Shown here: one piece after another, positions 1 through 21,345 of the stretch | How the letters are laid out: each line of letters starts with the position of its first letter | How positions within the stretch are numbered: position 1 is the first letter of the stretch | Source: Glandiceps talaboti | Lineage: Eukaryota; Hemichordata; Enteropneusta; Spengelidae | DNA: 64,000 bases | NCBI RefSeq assembly: GCF_964340395.1 | Contig: NC_135552.1 | Location: forward strand, 18,123,181 to 18,187,180 | Reading direction: 5' to 3' | Notes under the pieces: generated by a model | Told to the model about the DNA's origin: nothing | What the model saw: the letters and a program-made list of their open reading frames with translations, nothing else | Database searches by the model: none | Translations under genes and position numbers: made by a program

Positions 1-2213
1 TACATTAAGCACGTCTTATAGATCATGAAAAAATGGCAAATTAAAATGAGTGTCTGAACGCTTTCCGTTTCTGATGGGTTACACACGAGATTGCAGTCAG
101 GTGTAGCCAACGAGTCGTTTTTCTGAAATTATTACAGAAAGTTAAAACATAGCTAATAAACACTTTTTACATAATAATTTTACGTTTGATTCAAGATTGG
201 AGGGGAAAGTGAAAGCTGTTCGTATCTGCCCTCCCACTGCGATATTACACGACCTGTCCTCCCGCCAGATTGTCCACCATGGACGAGGGTCTATGGTGTA
301 GTGTACTACTAGTATTAAATTTGCTACCAGCATGGATGTATTAGGGATGCTATTAGTCTATGCATGTGTGGTCTATGCTACTAGTAATGTTTTTGTTGCA
401 TTTACTATCTTTGGTAAAGTCTTCAGTATTCACAATAGTCTCAATAGTATAGTCTCAGATCACGATTTTTTGCCAACTGAGACTATTTTCAGGTAGACGT
501 TTTTTTTGCTTTCTGAGACTGGCAAACTGAGACTCTCAGTTCATGGTCTTAGTTTAACGTTTTCGGTACCCTTACGTACCACGTGTCCGATCGAAACTGG
601 CGAGGCAGTGCATTGAGATTGTAGCACGATCTAATATGACACGCGTGGTTAAAAATTAATTATTGTATCACACAATTAATTTACATCTTGTGAATAGTAA
701 AATTTGTAGTAAAAAAAATAGTAAAATTTGTTCACTAACTTCCTGAAAAAATATCGAAAACTGCCCGCTTTGCCCACTACCTCCGCCTTTCCCCATATCT
801 TACAGCTGAAATATATGTTGCCCGCTGACATACCGGGCCATCTTCCCCTCCCTCTGGTCAAGCTTGGAAATTGCCCGCCCACTGAAAAATCGTGTACGAA
901 CAGATTTTTGTACGACCAGCTTCGTTGGCTGCACCTGTTACAGTGCTAGCTCAATGTTAGTGCAGCAGTGCGCAGTCCCCACTTTTGAGGCGCTTAGACG
1001 TAAACTAATGCACAGTTGTTTTGTAACGTATAATAAATAGTTTTAATGGTGTCATAGCGTTGCTTAATTCTGATGCAATCCTCTGCTCAAGGATTTTAAA
1101 ATTGTAGAGATTTGCTGTATTTTGAAATGTTTGAACTTGTTCATATATATGTATTTGTCAGTTTGATTGTTTCAAGTTATATTTGTTTTATAATACTGTT
1201 TTTGTGCGTGAATTTTTTTTAGCTTTTTGATTTGTCTGTTTTTAGCTATGGGATATTTTGAGCGTTGTTGCATTATTTCTTTTCCCAAAATAAAGTTTAA
1301 TAATAATAATTGATTTAATTTATAGGCATTTCAGTAAACTGACACGTTGAATACGGGTATTTGTGTTAGAATTGTGGATCTGAAGGTCAAAACAAAACCC
1401 GCATGAGATAGTGTTAGCATCAACAGTAGATAGAAGTTAATAATCAGCAGAACATAGTTATGAATTAGTTTAACAGCGCTGTAGCTAGTTCCACGCCATT
1501 TTATTGTAGTCTCAGTGACAATATTCTAACGGTGAGTAGCCTACTCATGACATTACTTGAACGACACGTATTGTAATTATGGTAGCCATCACAGACTGAT
1601 CTAGAAGGCCACTTGCGCACAGACAGTTGTTGTCTTGGTTACCGAGATTGTGTCTGTTGTGTTGTGAACATATAGTGTAATCATTATGCCATGCTCGTAC
1701 ATTTGTATTTCGATTAGCAGGTCTCTAGTACACATATTGCATGATGTATGTCAATAAGTTTACTTGTTGATTATTATGAAATGTGGAGCCTAAATTTTAG
1801 CTTACCTTTTTATCAGTTTATACATAATGTCCTTTTCGATCAGCTGAATCGTCTAGCATGAACTATGAACTGAACTCGATAACACTGATTATACTACGCA
1901 CAAGCCAAGAAATTGTCTTCGAACAGAAAATATGATACCCTGGTCGTTCTACGTCACGACAATCCGCGTCTACGCCATTGGTTCTGCAGTGATCGAAATA
2001 TGAGTCAAAACGCTCACAATCACCAGTTTTGATTCATTTTTTCGTGAATTATGTTTTGGAAGGTAATACTTTTATTATTCCCCAATATTTTCCTTTATTC
2101 ATCGGAAAATTGTTGTGTTGAATCTTCTTATAAATGTAACCATCACCAAAAATATTATATCAAATAATGATATTTTGACAGACAGTGCACTTTCTACCTT
2201 TATTCGACCGTAG
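1..2213. other. Upstream intergenic region, no gene recognised
   Basis: Only short unconvincing open frames occur here. An AATAAA at 1289-1294 in T-rich sequence could be the poly(A) signal of a plus-strand gene lying to the left, but no coding exon supports this. Positions 1917-2013 match 38137-38240 (see the dispersed repeat). The stretch immediately before 2214 presumably holds the promoter and 5' UTR of the first gene; I see no clear TATA box. Confidence 0.5.
1917..2013 (+). repeat. Dispersed repeat, copy 1 (partner at 38137-38240)
   Basis: About 100 bp are shared with an intron of the MINDY4 gene 36 kb away. The common blocks include GAACAGAAAATATG, ACCCTGGTC, TTCTACGTCA and GAAATATGAGTCAAAAC in the same order, with scattered substitutions and small indels. 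It has no coding capacity and no obvious terminal repeats. It is probably a fragment of an old interspersed element of unknown class. Confidence 0.6.
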
Positions 2214-5200
2214 ATGTCAGACCACGGAATGGACGACGAGTTGTCACAAGGCACGTCGGTAAATGACGAATTGACTCTACATGCAATTTTGACAGCGATT
2301 CACGGACTACAGTCAGATCTCAATGGTAAACTAGACATTTTAGAACGCAAAATAACATCACAAAAGGAAGACATATCCAAAGATTTGAAAGGCGAATTAG
2401 AGAAGCTGAAAAGAGAAGTCCAGCAGCCCTCACCAGGGCATGTGATTGGCACAATGGTGGCATCCCCAGATGAGGTAAGTACATGAAGTTGTATAAGCTT
2501 TGTATTTACTGCGTAACCAATTATTTTAGATACTTCAAATCAAACTAGTCACCTTAAAGTAGAGATTGGTTGGTAAATAAATGCATGGCCCAGAAATCAA
2601 TCATTGACAAAACTCTAACAGCAACAACTACTCCAGTTTACAATTTGTGTTTTGGCTCGAGTCAACATCATCTGATGGATAGACTGCCATTGGCTACTCT
2701 TCGCATTTCACTTTCCATTTTAAGCTACTAGTATTCGATCATATCAGTCCTGAAACATAACAAAGGTAAATATTTATACTTCAACTTGGTGGAGACTCTG
2801 AGGTCAAGTTTGACACAACTCTACACGTTTAAAATTACGCTATCAGGCTTTAGAAAAGAGGGAAGGATGCATTTAATATATCACTAAACCATATCATATT
2901 TTTTACATTTTAGGAAAGAGTGTTAGACGATGAGAGACAAGCGATAAGCCCTGATGATGGTGATGATGATGATACTAAAATAGAACGGATCAGGATTCCT
3001 AAGATTAAAAAACGAAAGAGACGTGGGCTGTGTAGCCAGTTACTGTGGGGGTAAGACAAAGTGACGTGGGTTGTATAACCACTTACTGTGGGGGTAAAAC
3101 TAAGTGACATGGGATGTGTAGCCAGTTACCGTGGGGGTTAAGACGAAGTGACGTGGGCATTGTTACAGTAGCCAGTTGCTGTGGGGTAAGAAAAAGTGAC
3201 ATGGGTTGTGTAACTAGTTACTCTCCCGGGGTTACTCTATGTGTTAGTGTGTGTGTGTGGGGGGGGGGGGGGCGGGGTGTTACGAAGTAAAACAATCGAG
3301 TTGCTGATGGCAGTGATGGCCACCTATGTACACTACATTCTCACAAGCTAGAGTATTTTTTGCCGGCTGACGCAACGAAAAATCAGCGTTGGCTGATAAG
3401 ACTCGCCATAGACTCCGGTGATGTATGACGATTAAAAAAAACCCTGTGTGTTATTGTAAATCATTTGATCTACCAAGCCAAGATGATGAACATTTTTGGT
3501 CGAATAGTTATTTTTAAATGAGAAACTATTACGAGCTTTCAAATACGATTTTGTCGATCTTTGAGTTGACTCTAAGTAATTAATGTCTTTATTTTACTCT
3601 CTCACAGTCCCTTCAATAGTCACAATGAAATGGTTCATCGTTTCCGAGATTTCGTTAAAAATCACCCAAAGCGAGATCGGTTCAGAAAACTACAAAGTAA
3701 ATATGGCAAAAAAGTCAAGTTTGCTGATGACGACGACGACGATGATGGTGGTGCTCCTGTATTACATTCTATACTGCCATTTGGGGGAGGTCACTCTAAA
3801 ACTGGTGACATATTCGGTGTTATAGTCCACATATTTACTTCCCTGCAGCCTATCATTTTACCCCTGGTAAGTGGAATATTCCATCCAATACAAAGAGAGT
3901 GCACCGTGATGGTGGTGGGTGGAAGTAGACTAGTGCTATCAATCATCGAATCTTACGGTCTCTCTTTCATAATTCGATACCAGGTTGGCATCCAGACTAG
4001 GGTGGGATGATTGGGGGGGGGGGTAGTTTCCTGACAAACTTTGATCCATGGGATATCTGTCTGTTACGTCCATGACTAATATCGGCTCAGATGTGCTAAA
4101 CGTCACAAATGGTAACAGGAATGGTGGTGACGAGAAAGTCAGGTAAGGGTCATCAGATTCAGGTTTGTCAAATCAAAAGGTATGACCCTAGGCTAGAATT
4201 GTATCCTTTTAATAGTCAATAATGAACATCGAAGGACATGCTTCTAGTTACAACTTGCGATTAAAATGTGACTGATCGCTGTAACTGTTTTGATTGTGTG
4301 TGTGTGTGGGGGGGGGGTAGGGGTTGCGAAATATGTTAGACAAGTTTTAGAGCGGCTGAATACCATTTTCTTTATGGACGTCCTCTTTATCAAATTGTGA
4401 GAGTCACAAGATTTCAGTCTCATAAACCAGAACTGTTATTTCTTCCGCGACACTGCGAAGTAAAGCGGTGCGAAATAAATTGGCGGTGCGTCTTTGAAGG
4501 TGCCATAAAAGAGTCTGTGGTTTACGACGATGTAAGATTTGGAATATAAAAGTTTTCGTTTTATCTTAATATCCTATTATATGCTGGAGGCCTAGGTCTA
4601 TAAAGGAGTGTTTTTTTTTTTTTACCATTATCGGCTCTTACTACTAGCAAGTATTGTATGTTGTAGTAAAATATTTTTCCTTAAAAATGATATAAACAAA
4701 CATGTTGTTCATCTTATGGAAATATTAGCAAAATGGAGATGGGGATACAAATCTGTGTTATTTCTGTGTATTTGATGAATAGTTGTAGTATAGTTTATAC
4801 TTTATTGATGATACAACTACTTAGTTTAAATGTAATAGTGTTGTTTGGTTGTCTGTTTCCAGCTTACCGTTGTTTTAAGTCACCCTGCCTCTACTAAAGT
4901 TATGTTATTTGTGCAAGCAGCGGTTATGTTTGGACAGACGATTATCGGTAACCTTATCAATGCCAATTCTAAGAAATTTGAGAAATTTCGACAAGACTTG
5001 GAGGTACGTGCCAGACAATTTTTATTTTACCATTATTTCTTTGTGCATTAGAACCACATTTATTGAAATGTTTCAACGGGAGAGGGTCGTGTTTTAGAGA
5101 AAGGAACTTGTGGAAGGGTCACTTGTTAGCACGCCGGAGTTGGGGGAGGGTCATATATTATGCAACAGCCCGGGCCTGATTTCCTCCGGACCCCCCCTGT

Positions 5201-6363
5201 AATTACTGAAGGTTACCTTAGTCCTAGCCCGAGTTGGATATAATCGAAAATACTTAGTAAATGATAACTATAGCCCGATTGCCTGTATTGATTGTAGCGA
5301 CACGTGTTTATCGAGAAAGGGATAACTTGAAACGTAAAATGGTAGAGAGATACAGCATAAAGCGTACTATAGACAAATACATGATATAGACAAATACATG
5401 ATGTGGTGTATTTTGGCTGGACGTATTCAAAACCAATGCTATAAATTGATTTTACAACGATACGGTAAGGTACTGTATTTTCACCCCAAGTGGTCATAAC
5501 AGTACAGTGTTGCCTTTCAATCGACAGATAGAAGAACTAGAAGCAGCACGTAAAGGAGATGATGTTAACATTTCAGCCAAAAGTTATGTAGTAAATGAAC
5601 ATCTGACTGTCGACGACGACGACGATGATGATGATTATGATGATGTAGACGCTAGTTCACCTCTATTGAGACAGATGAAGCAAATCATCAATGCCAACGC
5701 TGACGACGATGGTAGGACGCTTCTTGGTTAATTTCACTGAATACAAGATAATTAGTGTTTCACCACTACATCCAAGAAATAATTATACCCATTGCAGAGA
5801 CAACATACCAACTGTAAAATACGAATATCAATAGTCATATAGTAAATAGTTTGTGGTCAAGTTACAAGTGCGCAGTGGTAGTGAACCATGGTCACGTGGT
5901 ACAGTAAACGGTCTATTAATATGATAACGAGAATATTGTATACCAAATTATGCAGGTTGACGTCCTTTTGTTATTTTTACGCTTTCCATATAATATTATT
6001 GTGCAATGAAAACATATGCATTCCCACTCATATCGGCCACGTGCGAACAAAGGATCTTTGTACTTTGTCGTACGTGTTGTTAAAATGGTCGTATCGTTAC
6101 CTCTGTCTGTATATCATTAAAAAAGATACACCCCTCTATCGTCAATATTGTTAAATTTCTAATGACGCTCATTTTGTTAAATTTCAGACTTGGATGACGA
6201 TGAGGATGAAGGTGTGAATGTACCATCTAGTGAGATAAACTCCAGTATCATCCTAACCATCATCAGCTTCGCTGTACATTTCTATCTCCTTGACAACCCT
6301 GTTTGTCTTTTCCAGTTCTCATTCAACAATTCAACATGTACAAACGAAACATTCACGCTTTAA
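2214..6363 (+). CDS. Unrecognised coiled-coil, acidic, putative membrane protein (385 aa, 6 exons)
   Basis: I do not recognise the family. Exons: 2214-2474, 2914-3050, 3608-3866, 4863-5003, 5528-5711, 6188-6363, stop TAA 6361-6363. All introns are GT-AG, phases agree, and the 1158 nt sum to 386 codons. Residues about 25-72 form a charged heptad-like segment (probable coiled coil). Acidic runs occur at 98-107, 173-179, in exon 5 and at 328-335, and a basic KKRKRR cluster at 119-124. Hydrophobic stretches at about 201-224, 232-251 and 348-362 may be membrane or hairpin segments. Sequons N375-S-T and N380-E-T follow the last one, which would suit a lumenal C-terminus. The start is the first ATG, directly after an in-frame TAG. 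The donor of exon 2 sits inside a minisatellite. Splice structure is well supported by phase; function is unknown. Confidence 0.72.
3021..3231 (+). repeat. ~43-bp minisatellite spanning the exon 2 donor of the first gene (5 copies)
   Basis: Five degenerate units each contain the last ~30 nt of exon 2 (from ACGTGGGCTG), then TACTGTGGGG and a GTAAGA-like donor. The first unit is the real exon end, with the donor at 3051; the others lie in intron 2 and keep GTAAAA, GTTAAG or GTAAGA donor-like sequence. The intron then continues into G- and GT-rich simple sequence. Confidence 0.85.
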
Positions 6364-7212
6364 TGCATGACTCTTCAGTGAACCAGGGAATTACACTATA
6401 CTAGTATATAGACAAGTGATAGATATTCGCCAACCAGTACAAGTGTAGATGACTGCTGGTATTTTATCCTTTCCAAATATTCTCTTCCTAATTTTTTTTT
6501 CAATAAAAGTCTATGGCATGCTATTAAACATGGCTTGTAATTGTCATGCGCTTACTAGTCTAGTTCCTATACGACATGTACGACGCGTTACGCTGACAAC
6601 GATCATCTATACGTATATACGTGAGTGGAGGTGATCATAGTAATCGTAGGAAACAGACTATGCGCTACGAACAAGTCCAGATAAATTTCTAACGTCCATG
6701 TGTTGCTTGTATGATTACCGTAGACTTTAAGTCACAAGGTTGAATGTACACGTAGCGGCATTATCAATAGAAAGAATTAATGATATATAATAACTGTCAT
6801 TTGTGCCAGCTGATAAATAACATACATTATAAAGACACAAACATGTATCGATTTTCTCATTATCAAAACAGACTGCTTAGATTATCTGGTTTTTGCTAGT
6901 TTCAATATTTTCTTTCCGGTTTTTTCCTAAAATTTAATTTATCTAACGTGTGTTCTTTATTTGCCATTGCTAATAAAAAATGCATTAAGTAGACAAAATA
7001 TAAACCTATGTTCGTCATATTGTCTCTGCTATATACTGGCAAACGATTGGTCATTGATGCCGGAAGTGATGTCATCGTTCCTTGATTGGTTTATGATAAT
7101 CAAAATGACTGCAATTATGTAAATACAAATAAAATCAAGCAATCCCCAGGGTTTGTTTCATTGTCGGCTGCACCGTACCCAAGATACGTCTCTGCTGCTA
7201 TATCCTAACAAC
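6364..7212. other. Intergenic: candidate poly(A) signal of gene 1 and GSTO-1 upstream region
   Basis: An AATAAA at 6502-6507 lies about 140 bp after the stop codon of the unrecognised gene and is the best candidate for its polyadenylation signal. The remainder up to the first GSTO start codon has no coding exon. I see no convincing TATA box before 7213. Confidence 0.5.
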
Positions 7213-10614
<3,402 letters not shown>

Positions 10615-11135
10615 ACTATGGAACTGTGATAACTGAAGGGTAGTCTTAGTAATTCATATTGAATTTTCAAAACAAAGATATGAAAAGGCAACAAGTGACA
10701 AGTTAATTATTACATTTGAAAATGAAAATCCATATATATTATATAAGACTGATAATTTCATATGTCTATAGAGATCGGAAAACCCGAATGCAGATTCGAA
10801 CAGAAAATGGGTACCAATACAACAATTCACTGTACTACAACCCGTTCAAAGTTACCGTTTAGCGGATGTGTGTGATACAACCATGCAGAAACCAATAAGA
10901 GAAACTGCACATGCTATAGCAAGATTGAATGAATGCAGTCTTCTCGACATTTTGCTTAAACAAAATGAACTAAAGTGACCCACATATGCAGACGTCAAAA
11001 TATTGGCGCCCACGTGTCTGTATCTTGTTGCAGTACATGTGCATTTAACTGTAGTGGTTTATTTCATTTAGACTAATGTATGTCGTAGTAAGATATTGTT
11101 ATCTTACTATCTTAGTGTATAACACGCAGTTTCTT

Positions 11136-11160
11136 ATTGGTTTGTGCGCGGTTGTATAAA
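11136..11160 (+). promoter_or_regulatory. Candidate inverted CCAAT (ATTGG) plus TATA box
   Basis: ATTGG at 11136-11140 and TATAAA at 11155-11160 are arranged in the same direction. No known coding exon follows for 1.1 kb, when GSTO-2 exon 1 begins, so this may be chance in AT-rich DNA or the promoter of an upstream non-coding exon. Confidence 0.25.
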
Positions 11161-11859
11161 ACAGTACCGCTGAACGGTAACTTGAAATGGGCAGTAACAG
11201 ACGCCACCATACGCTTTCAATACAAAACTTATCATTACTGAAGGAGTGTAAACGAGTAGAGAGTTTGCATTGTGGGATATATGTTTATGGATCATGGACA
11301 CCACCAGTCAACTTGAACTCAATCAATAATCCACCAAGTTTTACATACGGCTCAGGTGTAGTATACATGTATTAGTAGTTCTGATGTGTATTAAAGTTTG
11401 ATCTACTGATTTACCTGTAAAGAGTGTCGTATCTTTCCACACCCTTTCATTCCTCATCTACCTCTCTACTACACTTATTTTCTTTGCATAGACTAAATTG
11501 CCTAGCCACCCACTCCACACTGCCCCCACTTCTATTCTGTCTACCCCTTCGATCGCTACATCTCACTTTTTATCTCTTCCTCCTCCCCTTTGGGATATCA
11601 CGGATAGTTAGGGAAAGTGTGCATATCATTACGAACATAGACAAAAGAAGATGTAAAACCGAAAAAATGGTGTTCGTTGTCGGCATTTATCTTCAGGGTG
11701 TTTCTTATCTAAATATACTAATACTATCTTGAAAATAAATATCAAAACAAGATAACACCCCCTGTGTTCAGTCTTTGTTTTTAAGTTACTGTAGCATTTG
11801 AATAAGACAACCCCACCTCAAAGTTTAATTGTTCAGAATGTATACAATAATCCTTTTGA

Positions 11860-12065
11860 AGTGTATTTTTTTCGGTTTGACTTAGGAATTCAGTTTCATT
11901 GTGTTTGCATTAGTTCCTTTCATTTTATTGTACCTCCGAGATAAAGTATGTGTTCTAAACCACAAATAAAATCAAAATCAAAATCAAACAAAATCAAAAT
12001 CAAATCAAAATCAAAGTCAAATCAAATCAAATCAAATCAAATCAACTAAACTAAACTCAACTCAA
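11860..12065 (+). mobile_element. Possible retroposon 3' end with (ATCAA)n tail
   Basis: Unique sequence ending CACAAATAAA passes directly into degenerate ATCAAA/ATCAA repeats. This form is typical of non-LTR element 3' ends with a simple-repeat tail, but no reverse transcriptase sequence is present and the class cannot be named. Confidence 0.3.
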
Positions 12066-12287
12066 CTCCGCTCAAATTTGTTTACCATTTACATTCAGTT
12101 CGTATGTACGGTGTATTAATTACCTTAATCTTATATCACCATACTTCATGCATAGGCAGTGGTCTCCCCGGCCCTCCACTGTCTATAATGTCACCTGATC
12201 GCAAGTCACCTGACTAGCCTGAATCTGCATGCACCCTGCATCACATCACACACGATTTGAGGTCTTCGTAGACAATCGGAATCCGTG

Positions 12288-16552
<4,265 letters not shown>

Positions 16553-18467
16553 AATGTATACTTTTGTAAACATAAGGAAATGTTATGAATACTGGATTGG
16601 ATATGCTGTCATATAGTCAATTCTATGTACCCAATTTCACCATGATATGTGTGGTGCGCATTTGAAATCAGGCAGAATGGAAGATGCTGTTAACAACAAA
16701 TTTTAAGTTTTAGAGGCATTAGTTTGTCCCAGGAAATAAATGTATCATAACAATATTACACTGAATATGTGATATTACTGAATACACTGAAAGCAAGAGA
16801 TGAATGCTTAGTCATTGTTTTTCATAACAATGACTTCTTCATGCATGCAATCATTTTACTGATGCTAGAATTACCAAAGTGTGCAATCATTGATATCCTT
16901 GAATGTTATACAACATGTGAAAATATCATTAACTTTACATTTACGTAGTATGAATATATTACCTTCATTTATTCAGTTGCCAATTATTGATAAACTTCTT
17001 AAATTATTAAATTCTTAAATTATTGATAAACTTCTTCTCATTCCCAATGACAGGACCCAAGGCAATCACTTGTATAAGTCTTGTATTTCCATTGACTTAC
17101 AGAAAGACTATTTAAAAGCTTATACAAGAAATGTTCTGTTTTCAATGGTAGACAGGCGTGTTAATTCAGGCTGATATATTTGTATCAGATTATTTACAAA
17201 TGTTTTAATGCACTAGCAGTTGAAAGTTTTGGGCATTCAGCTTTCGATAGAGGATGTGATAATAGCTATATGTAATCATGTAACCACTCACTATCCAACA
17301 TCAAGACAGCAACTTTACTAATTCCTCTCGCCACCAAAATATTGTTGCCATTTTTGCATGTGATAAAGTATACTTTGTTCCATCACATTATGCTTAATAG
17401 TAGCCTGAAAGATGCAGTCGTTTTTTCCACTTATACACTAGCTCCCCAACATTGTTTTAGTAGTTTGTATTTGTAGATTATATACAGTGGGGGGGGGGGG
17501 GGTCTGGAAATTTTGATCAAACACTCATTATACAGTGTGGGTGTTTTCATACTGACTCTAACTGTCGATAAACTGGATACTATACTGTGACTGGATACTA
17601 TGCTGTGACTGGTGGCGAGAGTAATTAGTACAGTTCCTGTCTTGATGTACGATAGTGAATAGTTATGTAAGTGGACCAATAACTCTACCTTTCAGACTAG
17701 CTTAACACCACTACAGTTCAATTTACTCAATGTCCTACATGGCAAACAGGGTATTAATTTGTAATCATTTCAAGAAAAATAACCATTGTTCATTAAATCA
17801 ATTATAGTTGATTACAAAGTCAAGAAAATTTTTAAAGAAATAGATATGTTGATAGAACTATTTTTCAACCAGAGAACACATTGATTGCAAAGATCATGCT
17901 TTCTAGAACATATTATGAAGTTTTTACAAAGACATGTTTTCCTGTTTTTAATTTGATGACAATTTTAAACATTAAACTTGCTTCTCAGGCCTCTTTATCA
18001 CAAATCATTGCAGGTGACTCAATATATAGGATGAATTCAAATACACATTATATATGTATCACAATTGTTATTTTGAATTTGAAATTGTAGTTATATATGA
18101 TGCTGTATTCTTAAATAGTGTCAATACTGAAGCTGTACGTACACGATGTGCTGTAACTGTTGGAAATATTTTGTTGTTCCATTCAAATAAAGAGAAAATT
18201 GTTTGAATTTATTACCGTGATTTGATTTGATTTGATTTATGATTTTTATGATTTTTATGAACAATGGTTGGGTTTTTCATGCTTGTTTAGTTTGAATGGT
18301 GTTTTAAATTCTCTTATGGTATGATAAATATGTTTTGTGAATATATGTGAGTGACTTTTGTCAGATATGATGAGCTTGGTTTGTTAAGCACATGATAATT
18401 ATATTTTGATGCTGCTGCACATGCTTAATACTTTCCAGGGTATATATATATATATACTTGTATATCA

Positions 18468-18775
18468 CATGCATGGATGATGTTAGTCATGTGACAGCCA
18501 ATATAATGTTTATTCCATGCTATGACAATGTCGACATGATGTTCTCATATTACAAAGTAATGCATGTCACATGCATAGATGATGTTTGTCATGTGACATG
18601 AGTGTGTTTATTACATGCAAACATAGTGTATGCCATGCTCATAATTATCAAATATATTAATAAGCGATGATTTATGTGATAATTCGAGCAATGGCATAAT
18701 ATGTTGTGAGATATAATAATTGTCACATGATAGAACAATGGTTGTCATGTGATAGAACAGTGGTTGTCACATGAC
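18468..18775. promoter_or_regulatory. Cluster of GTCATGTGAC / GTCACATGAC E-box-like palindromes
   Basis: GTCATGTGAC occurs at about 18486 and 18588, with GTCACATGCAT, GTCACATGATAG, GTCATGTGATAG and GTCACATGACAG nearby. These resemble MITF/TFE-type M-boxes (CATGTG core). The units sit in degenerate ~100-bp and ~25-bp duplications, so the cluster may be a repeat by-product rather than an enhancer. Confidence 0.35.
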
Positions 18776-21199
18776 AGGATGGAGGCCACCTTAGATATAG
18801 TATAATATTCATGTTATAAGCCTAATTTTCTTTCTCTTTCTCTTAGCACATCCAACACATGCCAACTTGTGAAGACCATTACAGAGTTTGGAAAAGCCTT
18901 TAAACTTCCAGAGATTATTCTTAATAAAGCATTTCTTGGCATCTTACGGATCAATTAGATCAAGTGTAACACCCTGAAATCAACATGTTAAAATAGACTC
19001 ATCAGCCTCAATTCAATGTTGATGGATGCTGGGTGTTTCTATATGAACACCAGTATCAGGATGGAAAAGAAATGTGTGAACATTACAGTACTCAATCTGC
19101 TAAGATGACAGTTTCCTTGAAATATCATTTATGAAATTTAAATATATGTCATTCTCAAGTAGACAAATATTTACAACAGTTAAAAATCTATTGGCAGTGG
19201 CAGGATTACTAGTGGTCATGATATGTTGAATTTGATGTGGATTAATATATTATGATGTATTGAATACATTTTGATTTGTTAAATTAAAAAGGAAAGATAT
19301 ATTGCATACTTGACAGAATTGTAATTGTTCAAGAAACAGTGATGTATGCACTTATGATTGCAGTATTTTAGTAGTTTTATTGTGTCTTTTATGTATGTTT
19401 ATCTCACGAGTTTAACTTTTTGTACTTGATTTTATTTCATTTCCCAATGTTTTTAATTTTTAACTGTAATTGTTCAGCACTTTTTAATATTTGTTTTAAA
19501 ATAGGGCGCTATAGAAAATAAATAAATGTTAAAATAAATGTTGTCTGTAAGTGACATGCCGATCAGCCCGATCACCCAGGCAATAGATGTAAACATTTTC
19601 TTACCGTTTGGAAATTAATCTGCATTTGATTTTGTTCAAGTATTTCATTTAGGAAAGGGTTTGAAATACAAGTTTAGGTAATTCTGCGCATTCATGTAGT
19701 CACTGCTTGATCGAGACCAGCATTACGAATTAGTTTCCAATCATTTGTAAATATTTGTACTATATATTTTGAATAATAACAATTATTGTAAGAAATGTAA
19801 ATTAGTTGTTTTATCAGTTGTTTCTCTACTTCAGCAAATGCATGACTGAATACAGGTCTACAGAATAACTTTTACAAAATGTAATTTACCTAAAGTTCAT
19901 TTTTATAACCCTAACTTGGATATTGCACACTGCTGGCTGATATTTTCATTTACGTATATACTCGTGCATGATACATACTATATAACATTCATGTAATTTT
20001 CCCATTGCACAAGGGAGGATTCTTGTGGAGAGAGTAGACACAGAATAATCTATAAAACCAGAAAGGTAATAAATGGTAATTACAAACCTCAAACTACCAA
20101 ACAATGACATCAAATCTTACAATTGATTTATACTTGTGGATTGTTGAGAGTGAGGGTGGGGATCTAGTCTAGATCTTTTCTATTTTCGACTTCATCTCAT
20201 GGACCACCCTATAGTGTACGTTGCACTCCAGTCAGAATGTCAAAATTGAGTCCTGGACGCAAACCAGCCATGCAAGCAGGGCTAGAATCACCCATACTCA
20301 ATCATCACTCATCTCCATTGATATTCTGCATGCTGTGTGGATGTACCTAGGGTTGAGTATATTTAGATGTATTCATGGCAAGATTATATCTGCTATTTTC
20401 TGTTTCACTAAATTTGCTGGCACAATTGAACTGGAGGGCATGGTGAAGTAAGTGTGTGTGTGTGTTTGCATAATCATGTGAATGAATTTAATAAAGCAAA
20501 AAGTGTTTCGCGGTTTCAGGGGACAGTACTATGATGAATTCTGTCCTAAACTACATGTAGACTAATGTAAATAATTACACAATTTTGTCCATGGATTGAT
20601 GTGCTAAATATAAGATTGGTTACATTATTATGTGATCAGAAGTACTGCAATGTACTGTAACAGTTGTAAATGCTTTACATGTAAACAAATTAATGTCAAT
20701 ACGTATAGCAATAAACTTGACCTTTGACCTCTCGAATGAACTATTGGGGGCGAAGTGGCGACACGCATAACTGCAATAATTGTAGCATAATTAGTTTTTG
20801 TTTTTGAGCATTTTATCGTTCCAGGGTTTTCACTCAAAACTATTAAAGATGCAATTATTGCAGCTACCCTACTCATTACAGTGTTGTAGTTGTACAATGA
20901 TTTTATTTTAAATGAAAATGATGTCTGGTTCCTGTGCATACAGTACTAGTATTCAGAGATCCTTTAAGTTTTGTTTACTCGTAAATATAGTTTTAATTTA
21001 GATAAGAGGAGTAGAATGGACAAGGTGTCTTTATTTAGTCAATAAAGAGAGAATTATATACAGGTGAAAGAGAGAAAACAAGCCAGGGAAAGAAGGAAAA
21101 AAGTTTTATATCACCACAAAAATCAGTCAGTCAGTTGATCAATATCACTCAAAAAAATAAGTTTTAATTTATTTCACCACAAAAATTTAATCAAATAAC

Positions 21200-21345
21200 C
21201 AATCAATCGATCGATCGATCGATCGATCGATCACTCACTCACTCACTCACTCACTCACTCACTCACTCACTCACCCACCCACCCAACCAACCAACCAACC
21301 AACCAACCAACCAACCAACCAACCAATAGATCGATCGACCGATCA
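21200..21345. repeat. (GATC)n, (ACTC)n, (CCAA)n tetranucleotide block
   Basis: Successive GATC, CACT and AACC repeats, each changing into the next. Sparse ATCGATCA-type remnants continue to about 21550. Confidence 0.95.

Larger units (their letters stand above)
10615..12287. other. Intergenic between GSTO-1 and GSTO-2
   Basis: No coding exon seen. It holds the 3' flank of GSTO-1, a possible promoter pair (ATTGG/TATAAA, 11136-11160) and an ATCAA-type repeat tail (11960-12060). The short open frames at 11187-11375 and 11424-11732 have no recognisable product. Confidence 0.5.

Noticed and set aside
142-333. Short minus-strand open frame near the left edge
   Set aside because: No domain, no splice context and no similarity that I recognise.
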